A DNA stretch of 64,000 nt from Hevea brasiliensis. Lineage: Eukaryota; Streptophyta; Magnoliopsida; Malpighiales; Euphorbiaceae. A model generated the notes under the pieces. The model saw only the letters and a program-made list of their open reading frames with translations. It ran no database searches and had not been told where the DNA came from. The position numbers and the translations under genes are program-made. Below are positions 35,475 to 45,631 of the stretch, piece by piece. Every line of letters starts with the position of its first letter. Position 1 is the stretch's first letter. Where the stretch lies: the NCBI RefSeq assembly GCF_030052815.1, contig NC_079501.1:93210759-93274758 (forward strand), in the 5' to 3' direction.

Positions 35475-37329
35475 ATGAGCGGCGCCGAGGGTCAGAGAGC
35501 GGCAAGCCCCCCTTTTGTTCAGATCTCGTGGTCGTCAGACGAGGTAGAAGTAGTCGGAACAAGCGGGCGATCTGAACCTCCTAGGACCTCTATTCCAGCC
35601 CGCAGTTAAGCAGCACCCTCGAGGCAAACACATTCTTCAGGGAGAGAAAACCTCCCCATGGATGAGCTTCCATCAATTCTTCAAGAAACCGACCTGCAGT
35701 TGTTCAGCCAAGAGTATAACATTCAGCCCGATTCATACGAACTCATTAAGTGTCACGGCGATCTTCGAGCCGATCACTTCTTCGAAGAGAATGATATGAT
35801 CATGGTATATGAAGAGCAATTAAAAGCCGGGCTGCGATTCCCTCTCGACGACTTCTTCAAGGAAGTTTTAAAATTTCACCAAGTGTGCATAGCCCAAGTT
35901 CACCCGAACTCATGGCGGATCCTAGTAGCCTTCAGAGGCCTTTGCCGAGCCAAAGGACTCAGTCCTACAGCTAAGGTGTTCGCCGAACTACATAGGCTAA
36001 CTCGTCGAAAGGACGACGAGTATTGGTTCTTCCAGGCGAAGCCACATTGTGGGCTTTTTACCAATCTGCCCTCCTCCCTGAAGAATTGGAAGAATCGCTT
36101 CTTTATTCTGAGGAGCAAAATTCCGAACGGCTTTGAGGGTTTTCCACGCAGCTGGCTGCATCAGGGCCCGTTAATTCAGAAGCGCATCACCCTGAATAGA
36201 GAAGAGGCCCTAATGGTGATGGAACTGAAAGATCAGGCGGCTCGACAGAAGTTCTCTTGTTTAGATACAGTGACGGCCGAACTGCATCATTGGACAATGG
36301 AGTTGATTACTGGCGAAGAACGCGGGCTTCAGCTCTCTAACCTCGGCCTCGGTACTTTCTATATCTCTGATCTTTGGGCCTTAGCAATCTCACTGACCTT
36401 TTCTTTGTGCAGGTATGGCGAGTGGCGAGGCTTCCAAGGAGAGCCGGAAGTGGAAAAGAGAGGTCTCTCTGAAAGTGTGGGAGATGAAGCAGGCCGAGGC
36501 CCTTCAGACGCCCAGACATGATCCCGGGGAAATGCCAGGAGGCTCGTCTCAACCCTCGAGACCGCCGATCCCTGACATAGAAGTGGTCCAGTCCCCTCCT
36601 CGTCAAGAAGAGCCGCCACCACCTCCTCCGGTTGCTTCAAGCGCGGAAGGGGGTCCTTCCCAACCACCTGTAAGGACCCTTTCCTGCGGCGCTCAAATCC
36701 TGATCCACTCGCTGGAGAAGAACCACACGATTCGAGAGAATCCGGGCTTTGTTAAGGTCTTGGGGTCCTCCATCTGCCTTCGGGAGGATCGGGATAGGCT
36801 AACCCTGAACAACCTCGATGATATCCTGACCCAAACTATGAGCCTGAGCGTGGAGAGTTTGGTGAACCAACACATTGTCTGGGAGAAGGCTCACCGCTTG
36901 AGGCAAGAGGTCGAGAAGGTGGGTCAGGAAGCTGCTTCCCTCCAATCTCAACTTTCGTCCGCCCAAAACTACATATCTGAAATTGAGGGGCGAATGAAAT
37001 TCTATGAGAATAAGCTGGCCGAGCAGGCTCATGTTCTTGAAGAGGTTCGGGCGCTCTGAGCTGCTGAAGTCGCTCGCCTCACTGAGGAACTTAAAGCAAA
37101 AGAAGAAGAGGCTGTGACAAGGGAGGCCGGTGCTTATGTGAACGCTCATGGGGATCTCTTGGCCGAGCTCAGGAAGCGTTATCTCTAGGAGGACTTCTCC
37201 TGGATGGTGGACCTGGCTCCCCAAGGCGAAGAGGATAGCGAGGAGGAGGCCGAGGGTGATAGAGGGAGCGAACAAAATGTAGAACATCACCTCCAGCCGA
37301 ATGACTTATATATATTTGGAATGAAATGA
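35475..37329 (+). pseudogene. LTR-embedded antisense gene, Transposase_28-like (left copy)
   Basis: A gene-like unit on the strand opposite to gag-pol, wholly inside the LTR. The frame from ATG 35475 runs 44 codons to TAA 35607-35609, stays in frame to a second ATG at 35658 and continues open. The region from 35658 has the plant gypsy-associated Transposase_28-like domain (AGLRFPLDDFFKEVLKF; SWRILVAFRGLC; LPSSLKNWKNRFFILRS). A likely intron at 36352-36412 (GTACTT...TTTGTGCAG, branch-like CTGAC) is 61 bp. Splicing it joins phases exactly (G/GT) to the frame starting MASGEASKES at 36415. Exon 2 is Pro-rich, then coiled-coil (RLRQEVEKVGQEAASL), then acidic (GEEDSEEEAEGD), ending at TGA 37327-37329. 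TGA 37057 and TAG 37186 interrupt exon 2. The function of this family is unknown. Confidence 0.72.
36352..36412 (+). other. Predicted intron of the LTR antisense gene
   Basis: Donor CTCG/GTACTTTC, acceptor CTTTTCTTTGTGCAG, with CTGAC about 20 nt before the acceptor. At 61 bp it is at the lower limit for plants. Removal changes frame by one and connects the Transposase_28-like exon to the coiled-coil exon. An identical structure lies at 55107-55167 in the right LTR. Confidence 0.6.
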
Positions 37330-37872
37330 AATTCCTTTTTTTTTGTTCAATGCTTGGATGAGATCGGAAAGTATCTAAGTTGCATAAGCACTTGATTGTC
37401 TGAACATATTAGAATAACAGCTAAAAGTGATTATTAATCTAAGTGTAAGAGGTCGGAAAACATTGTAAGCAAGAGATCGGCAAGTGCCAAATGGGACTTG
37501 ATTAAAATTGGAAACTTAATTTGAACACTTAAGATCGGAATCATCCTTAAACCGAATTGGAACCTTAACTTTATCAGACGATTATCCCCAAACTTTTAAA
37601 AGGGAGATCGGCAATCAGACTGGAGGCATGAAGACCTGACGTTGGTTTGGTTTCGCTAGACAAGAGATCGGAAATGTGATTGACTGGTCAGGAGACTTGA
37701 CAATTGGTTTGAGAGATCGGTGAGGCTTTAAATGATATGGGGACTTAGTATTGATTTGATTCCTTTTGAGGAGAGATCAGAAATGTGATTGGCTGGCAAA
37801 GGGAGACTCAGTGCTGGGGATCGATTTCAAAGTTTATTGACTTTGGGGATCGGCCAAAATATGGTGTCGACA

Positions 37873-37886
37873 ACTGCCCCTCTTTA
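37873..37886 (-). promoter_or_regulatory. Element D polypurine tract
   Basis: Minus strand AAAGAGGGGCAGTT directly abuts the TGTCGACACC start of the 3' LTR. Confidence 0.8.
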
Positions 37887-37999
37887 CAAAATTTCTACTG
37901 GAAAAAAAATTTTCCGTGTAGGGATTATATAAAGATTCAGACCCATATTTTGGACAATTAAAATTTGAAATTCGAAATTAAAGTCAGGAAACTAAAACC

Positions 38000-39510
38000 T
38001 ACTTGGGTCGGCAACCCTGAGGTTGGTAATAGGAATTTAAAATGCTAGAAAATTAAAATCAACTTGGATCAAGGAACCAGAGGTTGATTAACAGGGAATT
38101 TAAAATGCTTGAAAAATTAAAATCAACTTAGATCAAGGAACCAGAGGTTGATTAACAGGAAATTTAAATGCTAAAAAATTAAAATCAATTTAGATCAAGG
38201 AACCAGAGGTTGATTAACAGGAAATTTAAAATGCAGGAAAATTAAAATCAACTTAGATCAAGGAACCAGAGGTTGATTAACAGGAAATTTAAAATGCAGG
38301 AAAATTAAAAATCAACTTAGATCAGAGGTTGATTAACAGGAAAATTAAAATCAACTTAGATCAAGGAACCAGAGGTTGATTAACAAGAAATTTAAAATGC
38401 AGGAAAATTAAAATCAACTTAGATCAAGGAACCAGAGGTTGATTAACAGGAAATTTAAAATGCAGGAAAATTAAAAATCAACTTAGAACAGAGGTTGATT
38501 AACAGGAAAATTAAAATCAACTTAGATTAAAGAACCAGAGGTTGATTAACAGGAAATTTAAAATGCAGGAAAATTAAAATCAACTTAGATCAAGGAACCA
38601 GAGGTTGATTAACAGGGAATTTAAAATGCAGGAAAACTAAAATGAACTTAGATCAAGGAACCAGAGGTTGATTAATAGAAAATTTAAAATGCAGGAAAAT
38701 TAAAATCAACTTAGATCAAGGAACCAGAGGTTGATTAACAGCAGGAAATTTAAAATGCAGGAAATTTAAAATGCAGGAAATTTAAAATCAACTTAGATCA
38801 AGGAACCAGAGGTTGATTAACAGGAAATTTAAAATGCAAGAAAATTAAAATCAACTTAGATCAAGGAACCAGAGGTTGATTAACAGGAAATTTAAAATGC
38901 AGGAAAATTAAAAATCAACTTAGATCAAGGAACCAAAGGTTGATTAACAGGAAATTTAAAATGCAGAAAAATTAAAAATCAACTTAGATCAAGGAACCAG
39001 AGGTTGATTAACAGGAAATTTAAAATGCAGGAAAATTAAAAATCAACTTAGATCAAGGAACCAGAAGTTGATTAACATGAAATTTAAAATGCAGGAAAAT
39101 TAAAAATCAACTTAGATCAAGGAACCAGAGGTTGATTAACAAGAAATTTAAAATGCAGGAAAATTAAAATCAACTTAGATCAAGGATGCAGGAAAATTAA
39201 AATCAACTTAGATCAAGAAACCAGAGGTTGATTAACAGGGAATTTAAAATGCAGGAAAATTAAAATCAACTTAGATCAAGGAGCCAGAGGTTGATTAACA
39301 GGGAATTTAAAATGCAGGAAAATTAAAATCAACTTAGATCAAGGAACCAGAGGTTGATTAACAAGAAATTTAAAATGCAGGAAAATTAAAATCAACTTAG
39401 ATCAGAGGTTGATTAACAGGAAATTTAAAATGCAGAAAAATTAAAATCAACTTAGATCAAGGAACCAGAGGTTGATTAACAGGAAATTTAAATGTAGGAA
39501 AATCAACTTA
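38000..39510. repeat. 63-bp tandem repeat array in the 3' UTR of D
   Basis: About 24 head-to-tail copies of a unit built from GGAAATTTAAAATGCAGG, AAAATTAAAATCAACTTAGA and TCAAGGAACCAGAGGTTGAT. Most units are about 63 bp and some are internally deleted. The pair full plus short unit (TTAGATCAGAGGTTGATTAA, skipping AAGGAACC) occurs at about 38306 and again near 38470, hinting at higher-order amplification. AATCAAC and GTTGATT in each unit are inverted repeats. Similar hypervariable 3' UTR arrays are known from Ogre elements in legumes, where some have given rise to satellites. Confidence 0.92.
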
Positions 39511-40368
39511 CAAAGTAAACCTAACCTGACGCGAGAAGCTCTTCCGCGACGAAATGTACTTAACAGGATCCCGAAGGCCAATGATTAATGGAGGACAAGT
39601 TACAAGATTTGACTTACGACCTCCTTTTCCTTACTCATTTCTTCGGATGCCCCTTTTCTGTTCTCGACTTTCTTCTTATTTTGCAGAAAGCACCCTTGCG
39701 GGTTTTCACTTTCCTTTCGCCCATTTGATTAGAAGGGCCCTTCCAGGTTTTCACCTCTAGTTTTTTTTTTTTTTTTTGGCCATCCCTGCAAATCTCACAG
39801 CAAAGTACATGAGGTTATCAATTTTCAAATCCTAATCTTATGGCAAAATTTTAACTGATTAATAGCGCATTAGATAAAGAGGTTGAAGAAGGACAATATT
39901 AAAGAGTGAGTATACGGGAAAAATAAAAGCAAAGAGACAAATGCGAAGAAAGTATACCAAAATGACTTTATTATGGTTTTAAGAAACAAAAGTACAGTTT
40001 CAAAGAAAAAGGGTACAAGGATAGATCTCACATATTCCTTGTAGTTAGCTTTGAAGTCACTTAACTGCCATTATTTCAAGTACTCTGTTAACGAAGATTC
40101 ATGCCGTGACAGTTTATTTCCATCCTCGGTTTCATGCCCCCTTCCTTATTTCTCCTTTTTCTGGTTCTTGGAGTGCCCTTTCGGGTTTTCACCGCTAGAT
40201 TTTTTTTTTATTTTTTAGCTCGCTCTTTCAGGACGCCCTTTTGGGTTTTCATCCCTCGCTCATTTTACAGAAAGCGCCCTTCCAGGGTTTTCGCCTTCTT
40301 TCGCACATTTTGCTAGGAGCGCCCTTTCGGGTTTTCACCCCTACTCTCCTCTTTTTTTTTTTTTTTTT
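39511..40368 (-). other. Element D 3' UTR with six GAAA-hairpin motifs
   Basis: Between the tandem array and the integrase stop. On + the motif CGCCCTTTCGGGTTTTCACC or a variant occurs six times (about 39690, 39735, 40168, 40228, 40276, 40319), several followed by long T tracts (39760-39776, 40198-40210, 40350-40369). On the transcribed minus strand it reads GAAAACCCGAAAGGGCG, that is a CCC-GAAA-GGG stem-loop. No coding sequence is recognised. Confidence 0.7.
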
Positions 40369-41721
40369 TTAGGCATAGTATCTTTTGACAGTGTCGGCAT
40401 TCACAGGTCTTGGAAATTCTTCACCATCCATATGGGTCAAGATCAAGGCCCCACCAGAAAATGCTTTTTTAACCACATAGGGTCCCTCATAGGTTGGTGA
40501 CCATTTACCCCCGGGATCGTTTTGATTCGGAATCACCTTCTTCAGGACTAGGTCCCCTGGTTGAAATTCACGTGGGTGTACACCTTTGTTAAATGCCCTA
40601 GCCATTCTTCTTTGGTATAACTGCCCATGACTTGCCGCTGCTAGCCTTTTCTCATCTAGCAAATTTAATTGGTCCAACCTGGACTGGATCCATTCCGACT
40701 CATCAATCCCTGATTCTTTCAGAATTCTTAGAGAAGGAATTTCTATCTCAATAGGTAGTATAGCTTCCATCCCGTAAACCAGTGAGTATGGGGTTACCCC
40801 AGTCGATGTTCTTACAGAAGTCCGGTATACGTGAAGGGCGTAGGGAAGCATATCATGCCAATCCTTATAAGTGACTGTCATTTTTCGGATTATTCTCTTG
40901 AGATTTTTGTTTGCAGCTTCCACTGCTCCATTCATCTGGGGATGATATGGTGAGGAATTGAGATGTCGGGTTTTGTATTGATCACATAATCTTTGGATCT
41001 TCGGACCATTCAAATTCTTGGCGTTGTCAGTGACGATTTCATTGGGGAGGCCATGCCGGTAGATAATATTATTTCTGAGGAATTTTAGGAACGTGTTCTG
41101 TGTAATGTGAGCATATGATGTCACTTCGACCCATTTAGAAAAATAATCGATAGCCACCAGGATAAATCTATGCCCGTTGGATGCCTTAGGGTTGATGGGA
41201 CCAATCACATCGATGCCCCACATTGCGAAAGGCCATGGTGAGACGAGGTTGAACAATTGGTGAGGCGGAACATTTATCGGATCCGCGTAGATTTGACACT
41301 TATGGCACTTTTGGAAATACTCGACGCAATCCTTTTCCATGGTAGTCCAAAAATATCCCCGTCTCATGATTTGCTTAGCCATCATATGCCCATTGGCATG
41401 GGTTGCACAGTTTCCCTCATGAGTCTCGAAAAGGATTCTCTTCGCTTCTTTTGCATCCACACATCTCAACAATTCGCCATTGGAGCTCCTTTTGTATAGA
41501 ATTTCTCCACTGGGGAAGTATCCCAATGCTAATCTTCGAATCATCCTCTTTTCATTTTTGCTCGCCCCTGAGGGGAATTCTCTGGTTCTGATGTAAAGCA
41601 GGATGTCATGATACCAAGGTTTACCATCAGGTTCTTCCTCGATCATGAGGCAGTATGCCAGCTCACTCCTTGCTTTAATCTTTAATACCTGAGTCGTCTG
41701 CCCTTCTTCCATTTGAGCCAT
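40369..41721 (-). CDS. Element D integrase (intact ORF)
   Basis: An uninterrupted frame of 450 codons, the only pol domain of D without a stop. It was part of a longer polyprotein, so the ATG is not the native start. The zinc-binding domain has His101, His108, Cys139 and Cys142 (THEGNCATHANGH; FQKCHKCQ). The catalytic triad is Asp171 (WGIDVIGPI), Asp232 (IVTDNAKNL) and Glu268 (NGAVEAANK), with 35 residues between the last two as in D,D35E integrases. The C-terminal part has FQPGDLVLKKV and WSPTYEGPYVVKKAF, as usual for Tat and Athila; no chromodomain follows. It would insert element cDNA into nuclear DNA. The stretch before it (41722-41871) is broken by stops. Confidence 0.9.
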   Translation of the reverse strand: MAQMEEGQTTQVLKIKARSELAYCLMIEEEPDGKPWYHDILLYIRTREFPSGASKNEKRMIRRLALGYFPSGEILYKRSSNGELLRCVDAKEAKRILFETHEGNCATHANGHMMAKQIMRRGYFWTTMEKDCVEYFQKCHKCQIYADPINVPPHQLFNLVSPWPFAMWGIDVIGPINPKASNGHRFILVAIDYFSKWVEVTSYAHITQNTFLKFLRNNIIYRHGLPNEIVTDNAKNLNGPKIQRLCDQYKTRHLNSSPYHPQMNGAVEAANKNLKRIIRKMTVTYKDWHDMLPYALHVYRTSVRTSTGVTPYSLVYGMEAILPIEIEIPSLRILKESGIDESEWIQSRLDQLNLLDEKRLAAASHGQLYQRRMARAFNKGVHPREFQPGDLVLKKVIPNQNDPGGKWSPTYEGPYVVKKAFSGGALILTHMDGEEFPRPVNADTVKRYYA

Positions 41722-42363
41722 AATAGCCAGGGTGGCTAAGGTATCTACAAATTAATTCTTGTCTCGACTAAGGTGAGTGAAAGAGATTTCTTCGAATTTC
41801 TTAATCATCTCCAGTAAGTACTTCTGATATGGGATTAACTTCGGATCCTTAGTTTGCCATTCTCCCTTGACTTAATAAATGATCAGGGCTGAGTCTCCAT
41901 ATACCTCCAACTTCCTGACTTTCAATTCGATGGCAGCCTGTAGACCCATCACACAAGCTTCGTATTCTGCAATGTTGTTGGTGCAGTCAAATCTCAACTT
42001 GATAGCTATCGGAAAGTGTTTTCCATCTGGGGATACCAATACAGCTCCGATTCCACTACCAGACAAATTGACAGCTCCGTCGAAATACATTTCCCATACA
42101 TCAGCTGGCTATTTTTCTCCGCTGTCTACTTCGTTAATATGCTCATCAGGGAACTCAAAATCCAGAGCTTCATAATCCTGGATAGGGTTTTCTGCTAGGA
42201 GATCAGCGATCACGCTACCTTTTACTGCTTTTCGGGTCATATAGATAATGTCATATTGGGAGAGTATGACCTGCCATTTGGCTATCCTTCCTGGCACGAA
42301 TGGGCTTTCGAATACATACTTAATAGGATCCATCCTAGAGATGAGCCATGTCTTATGATTCAA
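41722..42363 (-). pseudogene. Element D RNase H end and second (archaeal-type) RNase H, broken
   Basis: The frame 42109-42363 holds the end of the first RNase H and linker (HKTWLISRMDPIKYVFESP; GSVIADLLAENP). The frame 41872-42090 is the additional RNase H characteristic of the Tat lineage: MYFDGAVNLSGSGIGAVL gives the first Asp, NNIAEYEACVMGLQ the Glu and VYGDSALIIY the next Asp. A TAA replaces the residue after IIY, where relatives read on into VKGEW, and more stops follow before the integrase. The domain degrades RNA in hybrids; why Tat elements keep two is unsettled. Confidence 0.82.
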
Positions 42364-42395
42364 TATGTAGTGTTTGAGGCGATTTCTTTGTCGTG

Positions 42396-43773
42396 CTAAC
42401 GCGACAAGTTTTCTAGGAAAGAGTACCTTGACTCACAATCATTGAATTTCTTGCTCAGGTAATAAATAGCCCTCTCCTTTTGGCCGGTATCATCATGTTG
42501 CCCCAAAACACATCCCATTGAGCTTTGTTGGACTGCCATATACAGAATCAGTGGCCTTCTTGCCACCGGCGGAACCAATATTGGTGGGTTTGACAGGTAC
42601 TGCTTGATTTTCTCGAAAGCCTCTTGACAAACTGAATCCCATTGAGTGGTGTTGTCCTTTCGGAGTAGTCTAAAAATAGGCTCAGCTTTAGCGGTGAGAT
42701 TGAAAATAAATCTCGATATGTAGTTCAACTTTCCCAGGAAACTGCGCACCTCCCTTTCTGTTTTTGGGGATAGCATCTCTTGAATAGCTCGGACTTTGTC
42801 CGGATCAACTTCTATTCCCTTCTCACTCACTATGAATCCCAATAATTTCCCAGATCTAGCTCCGAATATGCATTTGGCAGGGTTCAGTTTCTCGAATACT
42901 TTCCTCAGCACCTGCACATGGTTTTCTCCTCCCCTGGACTTGATGATCATATCATCCACGTATACCTCCACTTCTTTATACATCATATCGTGGAATAACG
43001 TGACCATAGCACACTGGTAGGTGGCGCCAGCATTCTTTAGCCCAAAAGGCATGACCCGATAACAAAATACCTCCCATTGAGTGATAAAAGCAGTTTTTTC
43101 CTTGTCTTCCTCATCCATTGGGATTTGGTTGTACCCAGATGCCCCATCGATACACGAACATCTGCCCAATCCCGCAGCATTGTCTACTAACACATCTATG
43201 TGTGAGAGAGGAAAATCATCTTTCAAGCTTGCTTTATTAAGATCCCTGTAATCAACACACACCCTGACTCTTCCGTCCTTCTTCATTACCGGGACGACGT
43301 TAGCTATCCATTGAGGATATTTGACTACTTCCAGAAACCCAGCATCATATTGCTTTTTGACTTCATCCCTAACTTTGAGCAGCATTTCAGGGTTCATTCT
43401 TCTTAGTTTCTGCTTTACCGGGATTGTCCCCGGAATTAGGGGAATTTTGTGCGTCACTATCTGGGGGTTTAAGCCGGTCATATCGTCATAGCTCTATGAA
43501 AATACGTCCAGGAATTCTTTGAGCAAACTGATCATATCTTCTAATTCTTCACTCTCCACAACCTTAAGTTCCCTTTTTACTTCTTTTGTGCCTAAGTTTA
43601 CGGTGTGCGTTTCGTCCCCACAAGGCACTAGGGAAGGTTCATCTCTTTCATCCCTTTCTTCTGTGAGTTCCACCTCAGAATCACTTGAAGTAATGGCAGT
43701 TATGGGGATTTCAAAATTAACCAGAGGAATTTCTGAGTCTATTGAATTATTAGGTGTTAATTGATGAATGGTC
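42396..43773 (-). pseudogene. Element D reverse transcriptase and RNase H
   Basis: From the intron acceptor (43774) the frame is open from the first codons after the splice through an acidic linker. A TAG near 43495 sits where relatives have Trp (before SYDDMTGLNPQ). From 43481 it is open for 361 codons. RT motifs are VPVMKKDGRVRVCVDYRDLN, domain A SCIDGASGYNQI with catalytic Asp112, MPFGLKNAGATYQ, and YVDDMIIKS with Asp176 and Asp177. All three catalytic Asp remain, unlike in element B. The YVDDM form is typical of Tat/Athila. RNase H begins near RRPLILYMAV and is lost by a frameshift at about 42396. Its role is copying the RNA into DNA in virus-like particles. Confidence 0.88.
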
Positions 43774-44008
43774 CTGAAGAAACGAAAATGAAATATATTA
43801 TAAGGATGGATTTCAAAAAGGAAAGAAAAAGAGAATTGGATATAAAATGCGCTATTAATTCATTAATATTTATGACATAAGAAAAGGGTCCATTTACAAT
43901 ATTACACTTGCCACCATGGACAAAATGATCAATTGTAGATAACCAAAAGTACTTTACTCGAAATTGAGTACAGGGATGTCCTTTGCTGTCCAGTTGTCCA
44001 GTTCTTAC
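43774..44008 (-). other. Spliceosomal intron between protease and RT of D
   Basis: On the minus strand the donor is AAAGG/GTAAGAACTG and the acceptor CGTTTCTTCAG/GACC, 235 bp apart, with a U-rich 3' half (CTCTTTTTCTTTCC). The intron interior has stops in all frames. Just upstream the frame reads HLDSLYEALVSP and just downstream the frame resumes open towards RT, in matching phase. An intron at this position is a known hallmark of Ogre elements; splicing would be needed to express pol. Confidence 0.85.
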
Positions 44009-45631
44009 CCTTTAGCTATTGGCGAGACTAGAGCCTCATACAAGGAATCAAGATGGATGACATCGATGGATGGTTCATGGGTGATTCTTCAATCTCTGCC
44101 GGATTTTCAATGACTGGTTTAGTGAAGACCTCCGTGATTCTCGGGACTACCTTCATTTTCCCGATTTTCTGATCAAATCTTTGATCCCGAAGCATATTCC
44201 TCATCCAGAATCGCCCATCCATGAGGGCGTCTTCCTCATAATCCAAACCGCAACGGCCAACCTTCTGGATAGCCGGTATAGGTTCGATAATCCCTTGCAA
44301 TACGGCGCCTAACCCCTTGCCCTCTTCATACCCATTCCTCAACATCACCTTGGCTACCATAGCCATAGCCCCTTCATTTCTTGAGATGGTTTCTTGTAAT
44401 TCGAGAGCCAGGAAAGAGCTTTCCAACGATTCCTCAGCAGCTTCCACATAAGGAAGTGATTGCGGCTTGGTGACCAATATGGCTTCCCCCCCTCTCACAG
44501 TGATGATTTTGCCGTCCATAATGTATTTAATCTTCTGGTGCAAAGTTGAAGGAACGGCATTTGCCGAGTGGATCCAAGGCCTCCCCAGAAACATAGTGTA
44601 TGCGGGCTCAATGTTCATCACTTGGAACGTGACATTGAAAGTGAATGCGCCGATTTGAAGTGGCAAATCTATGTCTCCCAGCACCTCCCTCCTTGTACCA
44701 TCAAAAGCTCTTACCACCATAGCACTTTGGCGTATGTTTGACCAGTCAACCGGTAGCCTACCAAGGTGGCATTAGGCAGTACGTTGAGCGCGGACCCATT
44801 ATCAATAAGGACCTTGGCCACTGTGCAACCTTTACATTTCACCGTCACATGCAGAGCCTTAGTGTGTGTTAAGCCTGCAGGGTCTATCTCTTCTTCTGAG
44901 AAAGTGACAAAACTAGATGCCTGAATTTGTCCTACTATCTTCTCGAACTGCCCCGGTGTGATGTCGGGGTTTACAAAGGCCTGATCCAAAATTTTCTGCA
45001 GGGCTTGACGGTGCACCTCAAAGCTCAGAATTAACGACAACAGTGAAATTCGAGCAGGTGTCTTTCTTAACTGTTCAATAACATCGTACTCTCTTTGCTT
45101 CATTATTTGAAGCAACAGTTTCTCCTCTTCCTTTGGTCCGACGGGTTCTTCTTTCTCTGCTTTCTCAGCCTCCTCTTCCATATTTTCTCTTGGCTCTCCC
45201 ATTTTTACTTTCCCTCTCTTCTTTTCCTCTTCCTCATTCCCGTAACACCTCCCACTTCGGGTTATAAACTCAACTTCTTGCTCATGTGGGGAGAACTTTG
45301 TGGCAGTGACTGGCTGAGGGTTAGATTGGGGAGTAGCACCGCTAGAAGGTCCAGCGTAAATCATCTTGAAGTGCTCGTGAGGAGCGAAGCACGGTTTAGG
45401 AGGTACTGAAGGTGAGGCAAGGCTAGGAACTGGTATACTGCTTGATGCTCTTTGGGTGAAGACTTGAAAATTATAGTTCCAAGGTATGGCATGGGTGTTT
45501 GTGATGGGGAGCTGAGGCGGGGTTCGGATAATTGTCACTAGTGGTGACGAAGCTGGGGCTGAGAAGGTGATTCTGTGTTTAGAGGTGGAGGCATTTTGGC
45601 CAAATCGGGCTGTATTTACTCCCCCCTCCAT
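44009..45631 (-). pseudogene. Element D protease region with G-patch-like segment
   Basis: The frame 44711-45631 has a Pro-rich linker, a highly charged stretch (EEEEKKRGKVKMGE) and the retroviral-type aspartic protease motif VLIDNGSALNVLP with Asp at about 44801-44803. The frame then shifts by one; 44028-44720 continues with MVVRAFDGTRREVLGDIDLP and TMFLGRPWIHSANAVPSTLH, the C-terminal half of the protease. It ends with GYEEGKGLGAVLQG (about 44292-44333), a G-patch-like element seen in this lineage. Another 1-nt frameshift near 44060 puts the last codons before the intron in a different frame. Two frameshifts make it non-functional. Confidence 0.83.

Larger units (their letters stand above)
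31887..37872 (-). repeat. Element D 3' LTR (left copy, full length)
   Basis: 5986 bp. The + end reads TATCGC where the other copy has TGTCGC, so the terminal dinucleotide has mutated; the other end is GTGTCGACA. It contains the 60-bp tandem array, the 49-bp repeats, two antisense TATA cassettes and the longer copy of the antisense gene. Confidence 0.93.

Noticed and set aside
43519..43764. Ser-rich open frame on + opposite the RT linker
   Set aside because: It is the complement of the acidic linker that follows the Ogre intron on the minus strand.
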